This document shows positions 45,041 to 56,884 of a stretch of 64,000 nt of DNA, piece after piece. The stretch covers positions 1,492,001 through 1,556,000 of the forward strand of contig JAUIMM010000601.1 of the NCBI GenBank assembly GCA_031769625.1. Reading direction: 5' to 3'. Numbering within the stretch: the first letter of the stretch is position 1; each line of letters begins with the position of its first letter. The position numbers and the translations under genes were made by a program. The notes beneath the pieces were generated by a model that saw only the letters and a list, made by a program, of their open reading frames with translations, searched no databases and was not told where the DNA came from. The DNA is from Taudactylus pleione (taxonomy: Eukaryota; Chordata; Amphibia; Anura; Myobatrachidae).

Positions 45041-46849
45041 TACAGCATGTCCATTATGGTTCCAGTCACAGCATTTTATTGTTTTACCAAGACCCATGGA
45101 CTACTACATGGACAAGATGACTAAGCACATCCAAGGAGTAGGTAAGTATGAAGTGTGAATGTGTTTAGTAAATGGTTAACACAGTTAGTGTGCATGTCCT
45201 GTCATTATAGTAATATTTTCTTTACAGTGTCCCTGCAAACTGGCATTTGTGGTTTTATAAGTGCCAGCATGCCGGGGAAGTCTTGCTGGGAATTGTAGTT
45301 CCACTTTAAAGAACAATATTATTTTCTATATTTTACACAGTTATCCCAGCATCCAATGCCAACAGGGAAGCAGGAAAGATCACTGGGCTGATTGATCCTC
45401 TGGAAGGGGGATGCCAGTTTATTTTTGGGGTCCTGACTTTCAGAGGATTTCCAGACCTGTTGCGGCCAGTTTCAGGCTGGTTAAAATTATAGCATGGGTG
45501 CCCCATGTTGTGTGTCTCCCTACAATAGTGTATGCCTCTGTCTTGTTAAGGTGATTCTATTATGCTCATCCTCTCTGTTGTTGCATAATTTAGACTGTGT
45601 GGTAGGAAAAGGGGTAGATTAATAATGGGACGCATGGAGCTACAGCTCCAGGCCTTCACATAAAAATAGTGTGTGACAAGCTGCCTAGCTGGTCACACAG
45701 CTAGCATGTTGGTGATCAGCTGCCTAGGCTGCCATAAAGTATAAGTAGTAAAATAGTTTTTGTTTTCTCACCAAATTATGCATTTTTCTTTTTTTAAGTA
45801 TCTAGGGAGATAGTGGGGCTGATAGTGTATGGGTATACATGCCCACATGGCACTGGCAACACCTACAGGGCACTGGTCACAGCTCCTCCCCTTCTCAGTA
45901 TAGGCCCTTTAAAATTTTCAGCCCCAGGCCCATGTCACCCTTAATGCGGCCCTGGGTAGGGGTAATAATCTATATGGTGTTCTGTGCATGTTATTGTGTG
46001 TGTGGTGTGCAGAAAAAGAGAATTACAGGTTGCAATGAAAAACAGTGCTTTACTGGTTGCACCCAATGGTAATTTCAGGAAGTAGCATACATTTAATGCT
46101 TGTTTGTTGATGCAGATATTGTGCAGACAATAATGACATATTGCAGATAGAATTATCATAGGCAAACGCAAATGGGGGTTTCCGGTTGCCTGGAAACCCC
46201 CTTCCCCAGCCCACACTATAACCACAATAGAAATAATAAGATAATAGATTTTACTTCTTCTCAGGATCCCAAATGAAATAATTAGTACCACCTGTGGATC
46301 TTTTTACAGTGCCAGTCAGTAGTAAATACACCTGTGCACCAACTAGGAGATATGGAAAACATGCACTGTTAGCAGTGCACTGCTATAGACCATCAATATG
46401 GCTAATTATTAATACTGCATAATAATTGACAAACCAATGCATTAGGAGACCAATATGTACATATATGTAAAGGGCAGTGTAAGGTTCTTCTGTTACTCCC
46501 AGACTCTAAAATAAATACATTCAGCTCAGGCCCTACTGTAGCATTTAATGGATTACTGTGATTGCTGGTCCTGTATATGCTGGAATTATGATACACAATA
46601 CACTTTGTATGATGCATAATAAAGCTGGTTAAGTACTAATTGTGCCCTCTTCATTGACTTGCTAAACTCACTCTAAAATCAAGCATTTGGAAAGCCCCCT
46701 CTAGAAATCCTTGTCACTGTGCACATTGGCTGTTTTAATGACTAATTTAGGCTAGACATTTTTCTGCTGCAGCAATCCTTTGGACACTGCATCCCTCCTG
46801 GCAAGCATAGTTGATGCTGACTTATTTTAACCAAGATGTAAGTGTCAAT
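45041..46849. other. Mostly unrecognised; one possible transposon remnant
   Basis: 45,600-45,955 ends in CCTTAATGCGGCCCTG, the reverse of a CAGGGCCG-type terminus, so a degraded hAT-type element is likely there. 45,240-45,305 contains GGGAATTGTAGTTCCAC, a common vertebrate repeat word. No gene. Confidence 0.4.
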
Positions 46850-47024
46850 GGGGTATATTTACTAAGGTGTGGGTTTTTAGAAGTGGTTTTGATGCCCATA
46901 GCAACCAATCAGATTCTAGCTATTACCTTCTAGAAGGTGCTAGATGAATGTTAAGTAGAATCTGATTGGTTGCTATGGGCGACAAAACCACTTCTAAAAA
47001 CCTGCACCTTAGTAAATATACCCC
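46850..47024. mobile_element. MITE with long inverted repeats (family 1)
   Basis: GGGGTATATTTACTAAGGTG ... CACCTTAGTAAATATACCCC with inner arms TGCCCATAGCAACCAATCAG / CTGATTGGTTGCTATGGGC. Related to 13,491-13,668; better preserved. Confidence 0.88.
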
Positions 47025-47155
47025 AATGTGTGCTAAGGAGGAGCACTGCTTTCAAGGTAGCTGCAAATGGTGAATTAGAATTAATTGCTAATAAAGGACC
47101 CACTTCCACTAACCTAAAAATGCTGGACTAACGTTGCACCAGGTGATATACATTT

Positions 47156-47397
47156 TTCTGATAGAGCCAAAAGCACTCCTGGGCTTGCGGCAGCGAGACC
47201 CTACTGCAGGGTCTCGTCGCAAGCCCGATGGTCGTGATGGTCTTGACCATCGCGACCATCATTTTGGCCGCTCGCTGTAGCTGTGGGTGGTCACCCACAG
47301 CTATGCGAGCAGCCAGGAGGCCGCTCCAATTTTAGGTAGGAGGGCCCTGATTCAGAGCGAGCGCTCTGGTCAGAGCATCCGGCTCTGAATCAGGCCC
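47156..47397 (+). mobile_element. Hairpin-chain element, copy B (right half)
   Basis: Begins inside hairpin 7 (CTGATAGAGCCAAAAGCACT) and runs through hairpins 8-11 to CTGAATCAGGCCC, then TAA. The hairpin-8 module is the CTTGCGGCAGCGAGACCC / GGGTCTCGTCGCAAG version. The left half is missing. Confidence 0.88.
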
Positions 47398-47938
47398 TAA
47401 GAACACTGATAATCATTTTTTTTAATAATCTCTGCATTTAACATGGATTATAAATAATAAGGTCCTTAGCACATGTTTGACCAACATGTATGCCCATCTA
47501 CCATGGCAAGGTGAACTTTATCAGGTGGGTCCCTAACATCTCTAATACAGTACTGGCACATTATATAAATGTTTCCATGTCTTACCTATAATAGTGCCCT
47601 TTCTAATGCCTAGACTGCAATGAAAGGACCCATAATAATGAAAAAACTGAAGGTCAGGTGGGAGTGGTGCTAGTCGAAGCAGGATGAGTCTCAGCCTTCA
47701 AGTGTACAATATATGCAAAAACACAGAGGAAAAAATTAGGCTGGACTACACACAGTCATTTTAAAACATAATAAGAGGTGTTTCCATACTGAGACTTGTA
47801 ATACCCACCTAATAAAGTTCACCTTGACGTGGTAGGTGGGCATACATGTTTGGCCAAACATATGCTAAGAACCATATTATTTATACTATATGTTAATTAT
47901 AGAGTTTATTATAATTGTTTTGATTATCAGTGTTCTTA
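47398..47938. mobile_element. Long foldback element
   Basis: Ends TAAGAACACTGATAATC and GATTATCAGTGTTCTTA with about 130-bp arms (e.g. AAGGTGAACTTTAT / ATAAAGTTCACCTT) around a 270-bp centre. The hairpin-chain copy B abuts its left end. Confidence 0.78.
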
Positions 47939-48032
47939 GTGCTTAGAGTGTACACCTGCATTTTCTTTTTTTGTATGGCATTACAAGTCTCAACATGGTA
48001 GTACATCTTATTATGTTTTAAAAATAGGGTGT

Positions 48033-48340
48033 GTGCATTCTAGCCCCCCTTTCATATTTAATAGTGTTACCAGGTTGGTTATAAACAGTATTGAATTTGG
48101 ATTAGTGAAAATAATAACTGGTATCTCTCTTATAAATCATGAAGTGAAGGAAGTAAGAGAAGGAATGTTAGAAAACAGAGATGACATTGATTGCCTGTTA
48201 CTCAAGCAGGAAGTGGGTTATTTATAACCCTATTGAAAAAGAAAATTAAACAGTTGCATGATATTAAAGAAAACATGCACCAATACAAGGACTGGGATGC
48301 TTTTGATTGAATAGTGCAAGATGGCAGATGGTTTACACAA
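48033..48340 (+). pseudogene. Possible retroviral env (transmembrane) remnant
   Basis: A 64-codon frame followed by broken frames has the heptad-like and Asn-Arg...Asp...Leu-Leu layout seen before the disulfide loop of retroviral transmembrane subunits. The cysteine motif itself is not clear and no LTR is near. Low confidence; could be chance. Confidence 0.25.
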
Positions 48341-49330
48341 ATACTACACTAATGATGGGACTAATAATAATTTCCCCTTTCCTGATGATTACTCATATGC
48401 ACACAACAATATGTCCTCAAAAAGTAATGTGCCTCAATCCAATGAAGAACTAAAGATTTCCCTTACTGATGCAAATCTCTTTTTTAGTTAACTATGGCGG
48501 ATATGGGCCACTACCAATGGTCCAGGGCTTGTGAGGGGCATCCAGAGAAATTATCGCATCCCTAAAACAATTTTGCTTATCCTGTAACACCTCCCCATAG
48601 AAGAAAGTAATTAGGAAACATTTTGATATAGAGTTATTAAGTGCTAATTAACATTAACAAGGGGTGGACTGTTAAAGTTAAATCAAAATTTCTATACAAC
48701 ATAAATGTTTTTAGCTAATTCTTGCAGTATCCAAATGGATAGTGATGGATTAAACACAAAAATATGTTATTTGATAAGAATTTCATGAACTTTGACTATA
48801 TTGGTGCTTGACAGTCTCGAAAACAGAAAAATCATCAGCCTTGGTTCTTATTTGTTTTACTGAAGAGCTAACATCCTTATCTACTGAATGTCACTTTGAC
48901 TAAGTCTCCAAATTTTACAAACATCATCTGATTTTGCTTACATGTGCCCCAGACTGCCCCCACACATTGGTATTCCCTTTGCTATACTTCATCAATTGCA
49001 ATAACTGTTGGCAAAGTAAATGAAAAAACCCCTGTTAATGATCTGTTCACTATGTGTATAAAATGTATTGCAAATCTGCTTCAAGGCAGAATTCAATCTG
49101 AATTCTCTATGTATTTACTTAACGTTACTCTGTGCAGAGAAGTGAAGATGACTCTTTAAATAAACCACTATTTGCTTTATCACAAACTCACCGAAGGAAA
49201 AAAGTTTATTGACAGCATAATGTAGATCTAGGATTACATCATTTTCAGATGCCTCAATGTCTTTAAGATTTCAGTACATTATGCTTAAGGCTGTTTTACA
49301 TTGGTCACAAGCTAGAGATACAAAACAATA
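48341..49330. other. No gene seen
   Basis: AT-rich sequence; the 71-codon frame at 48,944-49,159 has no recognisable domain. Confidence 0.4.
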
Positions 49331-49396
49331 AGAAATTTTCCATTCAGTCACCCTACCATGTCATTACAGGATTTTGGTACTTACAGGCTATGGCAT

Positions 49397-50111
49397 TTAC
49401 ATTTTTATCATCGAAGGTGGTTCACCTTTTGGTGCTTGCCTCTGCTCGGCATGTGTCGGAGCTTGGGGCTCTTTCCTGTCATTCTCCTTACCTAATTTTT
49501 CATGAGGATAGGGCTGAACTCTGGGCCTGATTCAGAGCCGGACGCTCTGAATCAGGGCCCTCCTACATGAAAATTGAGCATCCTCCTGGACGCTCGCATA
49601 GCTGTGGGTGACCACCCACAGCTTATGCAAGCGTCCATGATGATGGTCGCGATGGTCAAGACCATCGCAACCATCGGGCTTGCAATGGAGACCCTGCAGT
49701 AGGGTCTCGCTGCCACAAGCCCTGGAGTGATTTTGGCTCTATCAGAGCCAAAATCACTCCCACTGACATCACTAGTGATGTCAGTGGGGCCGGCTTCAGT
49801 CGGTAGGCATTCCCATGGGAATGCCTCCATCTGGCAGCCACGCCCCCGGCACGCCCACCAAAGGGGGCGTGCTGTCAATCAACATTGACAGCACGCCCCC
49901 TTTGGTGCGAGACCCGGAGCGATGACTACCCCGTCGCTTGCCGGGTCTCGCGCATGCGCACGACAGAGCTCCCTCCATCGTGCGCATGCGCAGTGGGGTA
50001 ACATGGACCCGCTTGCGAGTGTCCTGCGCTCGCGAGTGGGTCTGAATGACCCCCTCTGTACACAGATGTGTTGTTTGCCTAAGGTGGTGTCTGCATTCCA
50101 CATAAACCAAC
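49397..50111 (+). pseudogene. DIRS1-type recombinase fragment, split by hairpin-chain copy C
   Basis: Plus-strand codons before (ASARHVSELGALSC, FHEDRAELC) and after (CLPKVVSAFHINQPS) the insertion correspond to adjacent parts of the minus-strand DIRS recombinase at 51,480-51,670 (ASARCVLDLGALSC ... WCLHST/KVVSAFNINQPS). These are the residues around the first catalytic Arg (ASARH region). The remainder of the element is missing; sequence changes near 50,111 to the terminal repeat of the minus-strand DIRS. Confidence 0.8.
49523..50054 (-). mobile_element. Hairpin-chain element, copy C (532 bp)
   Basis: Same orientation as A. Starts GGGCCTGATTCAG, ends CTGAATGACCCCC; duplication TCT at 49,520-49,522 and 50,055-50,057. 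The DIRS paralogues at 51,517 and 53,331 show the unoccupied site (GCTGAACTTTGTAAGCAGA on the minus strand), so the boundaries are secure. Carries the GAGACCC version of hairpin 8. Confidence 0.92.
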
Positions 50112-50513
50112 CGAGTGTGGGGACACTGGAGTCTAAGTACAGTGATGTATAGATGTGGGTTAACTGGGAGCTGGCACTTTAAGAATTTAGAAAGGTAGCT
50201 AGCTCCTCCCCCTCTATACCCACCTACAGGTCAGTCTTAAAAAACTGTGCCCAAAGAGAGCTGGAAATAGATAAGTGCAAAGGAGAAGGGAAGCTAAACC
50301 ATACATGAACAAAAAAGAACATACAAAACCAGACAAACCCTGAAGAAATAACTGTCAGAAGCCTGGAAAAACAATAAACCATGTAGGTAGAAATGGCGCA
50401 GGGTGGGCATCCAGTGTCCCCTGTGGAATCAGAGAAAGGGATTTATCGGTAAGTACCAAAATCCTGTTTCCTCCTTCATCCACTAGGGGACACTGGGGTC
50501 TAAAGACCTGATT
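50112..50513 (-). repeat. DIRS 3' terminal repeat region
   Basis: Non-coding DIRS terminus containing TCCTTCATCCACTAGGGGAC, and GTGGGGACACTGGAGTCTAA at the other side. The repeated GGGGACACTGG-GTCTAA words give the complementary structure used in DIRS replication (established for the family). Confidence 0.7.
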
Positions 50514-51008
50514 CAGAACCGCTCACGAGCGCTATGCGCTCACAAGCGGGTCGATGGTGGCCCAGTGCACATGCGCACGATGGAGCCAGCTCTGTCGTGC
50601 ACATGGGCAAGACCCAGACAGCGACGGCAAACCGGGACTCATACCAAAGGAGGCGTGCTGTCGATGTTGAGGGATAGCACGCCACCTTTGGTGGGTGGGC
50701 CAGGGGTGAAGCTGCCCAGATGGAGGAATCCCCAGCGGAACACCTACCATCTACCATCTGGGGCCGGCCCCACTGACCGAAAGCACTCTGGGGCTTGCGG
50801 CAACGAGACCCTACCACAAGGGTCTTGTCGCAAGCCCGATGGTCGCAATGGTCTTGACCATCACAACCATCTTCCTGGCCACTTGCTATAGCTGTGGGTG
50901 GTTACCCACAGCTATGCGAGCGGCCAGGAGGCCGCTCTGAAAAACAAGAAGGACGGCCCTGATTCAGAGCGAGCGCTCTGTCAGAGCGTCCAGCTCTGAA
51001 TCAGGGCT
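50514..51008 (+). mobile_element. Hairpin-chain element, copy D (495 bp)
   Basis: Starts AGACCTGATTCAGA, ends TCTGAATCAGGGCT; duplication TAA at 50,511-50,513 and 51,009-51,011. The sequence GGAGTCTAAGTACAGTG at 50,123 shows the unoccupied version of the target. Hairpins 6-7 are deleted (CCACTGAC joins directly to GAAAGCACTC). Hairpin 8 is the GAGACCC version. Confidence 0.92.
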
Positions 51009-51655
51009 TAAGTACAGTGGGGACATCCCAGAGTACCCATCCTGGGTGGGAGAGCGCTGAGAACACTGCAAAACAGCATAGCCATACTGCGAAGCAGAGG
51101 CTGCAAAAGTGTACAAACTGTAAAACTTTACAAAAGTATGCCGGCCCGACCAAGTGGCCATCTGACAAAGGGGAGTTAGAGAAACCCCTTGGGCAGCCAC
51201 CCATGAAGGACCCACCGAGCACATAGAATGTGCTGTAATAGAAGCAGAAGGCTGTTTAGAGGTGGCCAGATAGGCCTGTCTGATGGTCAGACGAATCCAG
51301 CATGAAATAGTTTGCTTTGAAGCTGGCCTGCCAGGATGAGCAATATCATATTAAACAAAAGCAAATCTGACTTCCTGAGAGATGCTGTCCTATCCACATA
51401 GATCCTAAGAGCTCTGACGATATCTACGATTCTGGATGCTGCAGAATTGTCATTCAATACCGGAACCGCACTCGGCTGGTTTATGTTGAATGCAGACACC
51501 ACCTTAGGAATAAACACATCTGCTTACAAAGTTCAGCCCTTTCCTCATGAAAAATTATGTAAGGAGGATGACAAGAAAGAGCCCCCAAATCCAACACACA
51601 CCGAGCAGAGGCGAGCGCCAAAAGGAGAACCACCTTCCAAGATAAGTCTGTAATG
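51009..51655 (-). pseudogene. DIRS tyrosine recombinase C-terminal part, first copy
   Basis: Frames 51,287-51,517, 50,964-51,224 and neighbours. Shows ALRIYVDRTASLRKSDLL, then ITAHSMCSVGPSW where the catalytic HxxR box should be (Cys at 51,219-51,221 replaces Arg, TGC for CGC), then SGRHTFVKFY with the nucleophile Tyr. It breaks off at 51,651 where the duplicated flank begins. Confidence 0.82.
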
Positions 51656-52861
51656 TAATGGTACAGCAAATTCTGAGTTGTATGCCTCTATGCAATTGCA
51701 ACACTGCAATCCTCCATCCATGAGAGATTCCATCATTACTATCTTCAACACTTAAACTTACCCCATGTTTTGTGCAGGAGATGCAACTAAATTTGTCATT
51801 CACATTGCATACACATGACTCAGAATAGGCAGCTACTCTTGTTACACACCAATGAGACAGCCATTGCTTGGAAGTTCAAAAATATCTGCAGTATGCTCAA
51901 AATTACTAGATGTGGATGTGTTCCGACTTGTGAGTGACTCATAATCAGGCCCACTGTCTACATAATATATTAATTGCTTCTGGAAATAAATGTAATTCAC
52001 ACTACCACGTTAAGTACAGAAGAAGCTTGGAACTCAGAACTATGTAGACCCCCAGATCAGGGGTATTTTAAGAGAGGACGGGGCCCGTGTGCAGACTCAG
52101 TGCTGGTCCCTTCCTCTCTCTAGTGGTGCCTCGTAGGCCAGTGGGTGCAGTAGATTAAGAGTTCCAGAATCGACTGCACATGTGTGGGTCTCTGGGAATT
52201 GGTTACTGCGCCTTTTTCCCGGCAACAGCAGTACTGCACATGCACTAGACACTGGGAAAATGGGCCCCACCATGTTCCCAGTGATTTTTTCTGCTCTGCA
52301 GTGCCAACTAGGCACTGCAGAGCAGCAGACTGGAGATAATGGATAGGTAAGTATAGAGACTAAATGGGTGCAGGGTGTACAGTGTGGGCCTCTCTGGACC
52401 CAGGTGCACCACACAACTTGCAACTACTACAGATATGCCCCTGCCCTAGATGATACAGTATCTCCTGTACCAATGTTATTCAATTAACCCATGCTTGCTC
52501 CCTTAGTATCTCTGAGTCCAAATTTAGATGTTACAGGACCCATATTCTACCATATTACATAAAGGCTATCAAAACATTTGTGCATCCTGTTGCATATGTA
52601 ATGTAACTATATTAAATAGATCAAAGGAGATTTTGAGGACAGATATGTCAACCTACCCTGGTCCAGTTTTTGTCACATGGTAATTTTCCAATTTCCACCT
52701 ATTAAGAAATGTTGATATGGTCATAGTGTTGACATTGACCATGTTGAAATTCATCATGTAGACATGACAGCTTCTGGGTCATGTCTACATGACATAACTT
52801 CTGGGTCAAAGCTGTGCTTCTCAAGTATTTCAGTACATATTGTTTGGCTATACCTCCACAA
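51652..52861. repeat. Duplicated flank B (first copy)
   Basis: Nearly identical over ~1.2 kb to 57,712-58,920. Not DIRS sequence. Contains a DNA-transposon-like insert from about 52,057 (AGGGGTATTTTAAGAG) to 52,440 (AGATATGCCCCT), including the 15-bp-arm hairpin CTGCTCTGCAGTGCC / GGCACTGCAGAGCAG at about 52,290. The first copy has a short extra stretch (GCACATGCA) near 52,236. Confidence 0.88.
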
Positions 52862-53920
52862 CATAACCAGCACTGCACACTGCACAACAGCATAGCCATA
52901 CTGCGAAGCAGAGGCTGCAAAAGTGTACAATCTGTAAAACTTTACAAAAGTATGCCGGCCCGACCAAGTGGCCGTCTGACAAAGGGGAGTTAGAGAAACC
53001 CCTTGTGCAGCCACCCATGAAGGACCCACCGAGCACATAGAATGTGCTGTAATAGAAGCAGAAGGCTGTTTAGAGGTGGCCAGATAGGCCTGTCTGATGG
53101 TCAGACGAATCCAGCATGAAATAGTTTGCTTTGAAGCTGGCCTGCCAGGATGAGCAATATCATATTAAACAAAAGCAAATCTGACATCCTGAGAGGTGCT
53201 GTCCTATCCACATAGATCCTAAGAGCCCTGACGATATCTACGGTTCTGGATGCTGCAGAATTGTCATTCAATACCGGAACCGCACTCGGCTGGTTTATGT
53301 TGAATGCAGACACCACCTTAGGAAAAAACACATCTGCTTACAAAGTTCAGCCCTTTCCTCATGAAAAATTATGTAAGGAGGATGACAGGAAAGAGCCCCA
53401 AGATCCGACACACGCCGAGCAGAGGCGAGCGCCAAAAGGAGAACCACCTTCCAAGATAAGTCTGTAAAGGCTCAAAAAGGGAAGACTGGAGAAATGAATG
53501 AACCAAATCCAAGCCCCATGGGGCCATTGGAGGAACAAATGGAGGCTATAACCTGATGACTCCTTGTAGGAAGGTCTGAACGTCCGACTATAATGCTATT
53601 TTTTTCTGAAATAAAATGGACAGAGCAGACACCTGAGCCTTCAGAGATGCCAGATGAAGGCCCACTGAAAAACCGGCCCGCAGAAAAAGAAGAAGCCTTG
53701 ACACCCTGAATTCTGATGGAGGAGAACCCTTGCAGTCACACCAAAAGACGTAAGCCTTCCAAATACGATAATAGTGTTTTGAAATGACTTCTTTCTAGTC
53801 CGAAGCATAGTAGGAATCACAAGCGAAGGAATTCTCTTAACAACCCTGCCGTTAAACAAAGCTGTCTTAAGTCCTGATGGATAAGCGGTCCTCTTGCAGA
53901 GGAAGAGGCCACAGGTCATC
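52862..53920 (-). pseudogene. DIRS tyrosine recombinase, second copy
   Basis: 53,641-53,919 gives the N-terminal part (RVVKRIPSLVIPTMLRTRKK); 53,101-53,331 and 52,754-53,038 repeat the catalytic half at about 97 percent identity with the first copy, with the same Arg-to-Cys change (53,033-53,035) and the same SGRHTFVKFY. The extreme C-terminus is missing at the duplication breakpoint (52,862). Confidence 0.82.
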
Positions 53921-54540
53921 TATCAGTGGAATATATAGGTTGGAATACCACACCCATCTGGGGCCACCAATAGCACCCTGGCTTTTTCTCTTTTGATCCT
54001 CTGAAGAAGATGAGGAAGAAGTAGGGTCAGAGGAAACAGGTAAACAAACTGAAAACTGCAAAGGAGTTGTTAGAGTATCCACTGCCAATGCCTGTGGGCC
54101 TCTCATTCGCGAGCAGGAAAGCGGCAGTTGATGGATTAACCTTGATGCCATCAGGTCTACCTGAGGAAGACCCCACCACTGAAGCAGTTGCTGAAACACT
54201 TGCAGGTTGAGCGGATGAATTTCCAGTCTCCCAGTTTTATACTCCTGGAATGAAAATTGCTGTCCAGGGAAGAATGTGGCTTACTTTCCTCATGGCACCC
54301 CAACTTTGGTGCTGCCCTGTTATTTATGTATGCCACAGCCGTGGCATTGCTAACAGGTGAGAGGAATTCAGCCACCAAAGCAGAGATGTTCGAGTCCTCG
54401 GTGACAATTGTACTCACTGATGAAGAACAAGATGAAAGAAAAATGAGACCCCGACCACTGAGAGAGCAGGTCCAATTGGAATGGCTGGGCATGGAACCTC
54501 CCATACCGGATGGACTCGAAGGTCGCAACCATCATCCCCA
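53870..54540 (-). pseudogene. DIRS RNase H
   Basis: 54,157-54,528 contains SNATAVAYINNRA, the usual DIRS RNase H motif with Asp replaced by Ser-Asn context; 53,867-54,199 contains LLQWWGLPQVDLMASRL and ends in WPLPLQEDRLS at the recombinase junction. Frameshift near 54,180. These motifs assign the element to the DIRS1 group seen in fish and frogs. Confidence 0.85.
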
Positions 54541-55400
54541 GCTGTCGAATACACAGGTGCACTGACACTCTCGATGATGTTGCAGTATCAGCTGCAAAAT
54601 GTGTTGAATGGAGGTGACCTTTTCATGTGGAAGGAACACCTTCTGCTTCAGCATGTCCAAAATCATTCCCAGAAATGGCCAGCGCTGAGTAGGCTGCAGA
54701 TTATTTTTTTGGGAATTTAAGAATCCAACCATGTTGTAAGAGAAGACTGTGAGTAATCGAGATGTCTAGTAACAATTTAGTTACTGAAGGAGCTTTGATT
54801 GAAGAGATCTTCCAAATAAGGGACAATAGTAATACCCTGAGTCCAAAGCAGGGCCCTCATAATGGGCCTGACCTTCATGACTAACTTAGCTGCTGGTAAA
54901 GACCATAAGGTAAGGTCTGAAATTGAAAATGAGAGTCTCGCACCTCAAACCGAAGGAATGCATGATACGGAGGCCAAATGGGCAAGTGGAGGTAGACATC
55001 CCTTATCTGTAAAGACACATGACATTCATCCTTCTCAAGACCCTTGTGATAACAGATTGAAGGGACTCCATCTTGAACCTGAAGGCCCGCAGATCTGGAT
55101 TGAGATTCTTGAGGTTCAAATAGGTCTCACTGATCCATCTGGCTTGGGAACTACAATCAAGCTGGAATAAGAACCTGCCCCCCGCTGGTGTACTGGAACA
55201 TGTACCACCACTCAAGAGGTCAGCAGACAAATGGGTTGTGATGCAGGAAGCTTGCCTATAGCTTCCTGCATTACAAACCCATGTGTCTGCTGACCTTGGT
55301 AAACCAGTTGTGCAAATTGAGGCGGAGGTTGGAGTTGGAAATCTAGCTTCCATCCCTTAATAACAATGTCCCAGATCCATGTACTGACAAGATTGGATCC
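54535..55400 (-). pseudogene. DIRS reverse transcriptase
   Basis: 55,003-55,353 carries GGRFLFQLDC and the following ISETYLNLKNLNPDLRAF...LYR (fingers and first Asp region); 54,532-54,732 carries PTQRWPFLGMILD and KVFLPHEKV (thumb). The stretch with the catalytic YxDD is not readable, probably deleted between about 54,740 and 55,000. Confidence 0.82.
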
Positions 55401-55659
55401 AAACTTCTTTGAATTCCTGAAGGCGAGCTCCTACCCTGGGATCCACCAGGTGAGAGGGGAGCGCAGCATGCAGCTGAAAGCTTATCCTGTTGAGACAAGG
55501 ATGTAGTGGCTCTACTTCTACCTCTGGAACCATGGGAGATGGCAGGTGCTCCTCTGGAATGACTTCTGAATCTCCCTGGAACATGTAAGGACCGAAAGGA
55601 TGGTCCTGCAAAAGGTTTCCTAGGATGGGGAGCCGTAGATGGGAGATAAGTGGACTTAC

Positions 55660-56884
55660 CATCTGTGACTTGAGATAGCCACTTATCTAGTTCAGATACA
55701 AACTAGAACTTCTCCTGTGAAATGGAAGAGCCTCCACAGCTCTTTGTTGACTCCACATCAGCCTGCCATTGTCGTAGCCAAAGTGCTCTATGGGCTGAGA
55801 TAGCCAAATCCGAGGATCTGGAAGAAAGATTACATATGTGTGCAATCTGTTCTGCTAAAGGAATCAGTTCCTCCACTGACACCTCAGACCTAAGGCCCTC
55901 AGAAAGTTGTGTAGCCCAGGCTTCAACAGGCTTGTTGACCCAGCAGCTTATTAGTGCAGGAGGGACACTGTAAATCAACTTTAAAGTATTTTCTAACTTA
56001 ATGTTGGAAGTTTCCTCTAAGGACAATGCTCATGGAACCGGGAGCACAGTCTTCTTAGACAGACAGAACTCCACTGAAGGCGGAGTCTCACATAATTCCC
56101 TACTACCTGAAGAAAACGGATTAAAATAAAAAAATATATATGGAACATTTCACGAATTTGCATTAGTATATGTGCTGCTGAAGCGAGCTCTATAGTTTAA
56201 AAGTTTTTGAGACACTTTGAACGTCTTATCTGGGGTGTTTCAACGCAGAGGTAAGGGTTTCAACCAATACCTCACACTCTGGAAAAGTGACAGCCTGTCT
56301 TTGTCTTTTATTAAAGATAGATGGCGTAGTAGAATTAACATGTAACACCTGGTGGATTGCAGCAATCAATGCCTTTACACCCTGAGATAAAGGTTCCACC
56401 TTCTCAGGTTTGAACCTCACCTTCCTTTGTTCTGGTCTCTCGTCCTTTTCCGACTCATCCCACCTAAGGGGATTTGGAATCAGTCTTTTAGCAAGAACTA
56501 GAGAGGATGAGGCCCTGGAAGTGGCCCTGGCTGACATAACATTAGTGAGCCCTTCTACAGATCTGGCTAAATAATGTGCCCAATCTGTTCAGAGATGGCC
56601 GACGTCTGAGATCTTGCAACTTTTCTCTCTCTGCAAGAAGCTTCCAGCTCTGCAGACAGATGAGACATGACTGAAGTAATTGTCTTAGTATTGCTTAACA
56701 GATATTGTTTAAGTACCATGCACTCTACCGATTGCATCACTGCAACACATTGTTGGTGAAGCAGCAATCTAAGGCTCTGAAGCACATTTTTCACACAGCA
56801 GTAGATGACTGCCCCTGTGTAAATTTCTCTGCACAATTTTGCAGGAAAAAGGATTTAGAGCAGCTTTAGACTCTTTAGAAGTCA
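55660..56884 (-). pseudogene. DIRS Gag-like region
   Basis: Begins at the Met codon near 56,884 (MTSKESKAALNPF), about 220 bp after the 5' terminal repeat, then runs through frames 56,567-56,836, 56,226-56,537 and 55,703-56,026 with shifts between them. It includes a helical, Glu/Leu-rich part (ELIPLAEQIAHICNLSSRSS). No nucleic-acid-binding motif was found. Assigned by position and by DIRS family organisation. Confidence 0.65.
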
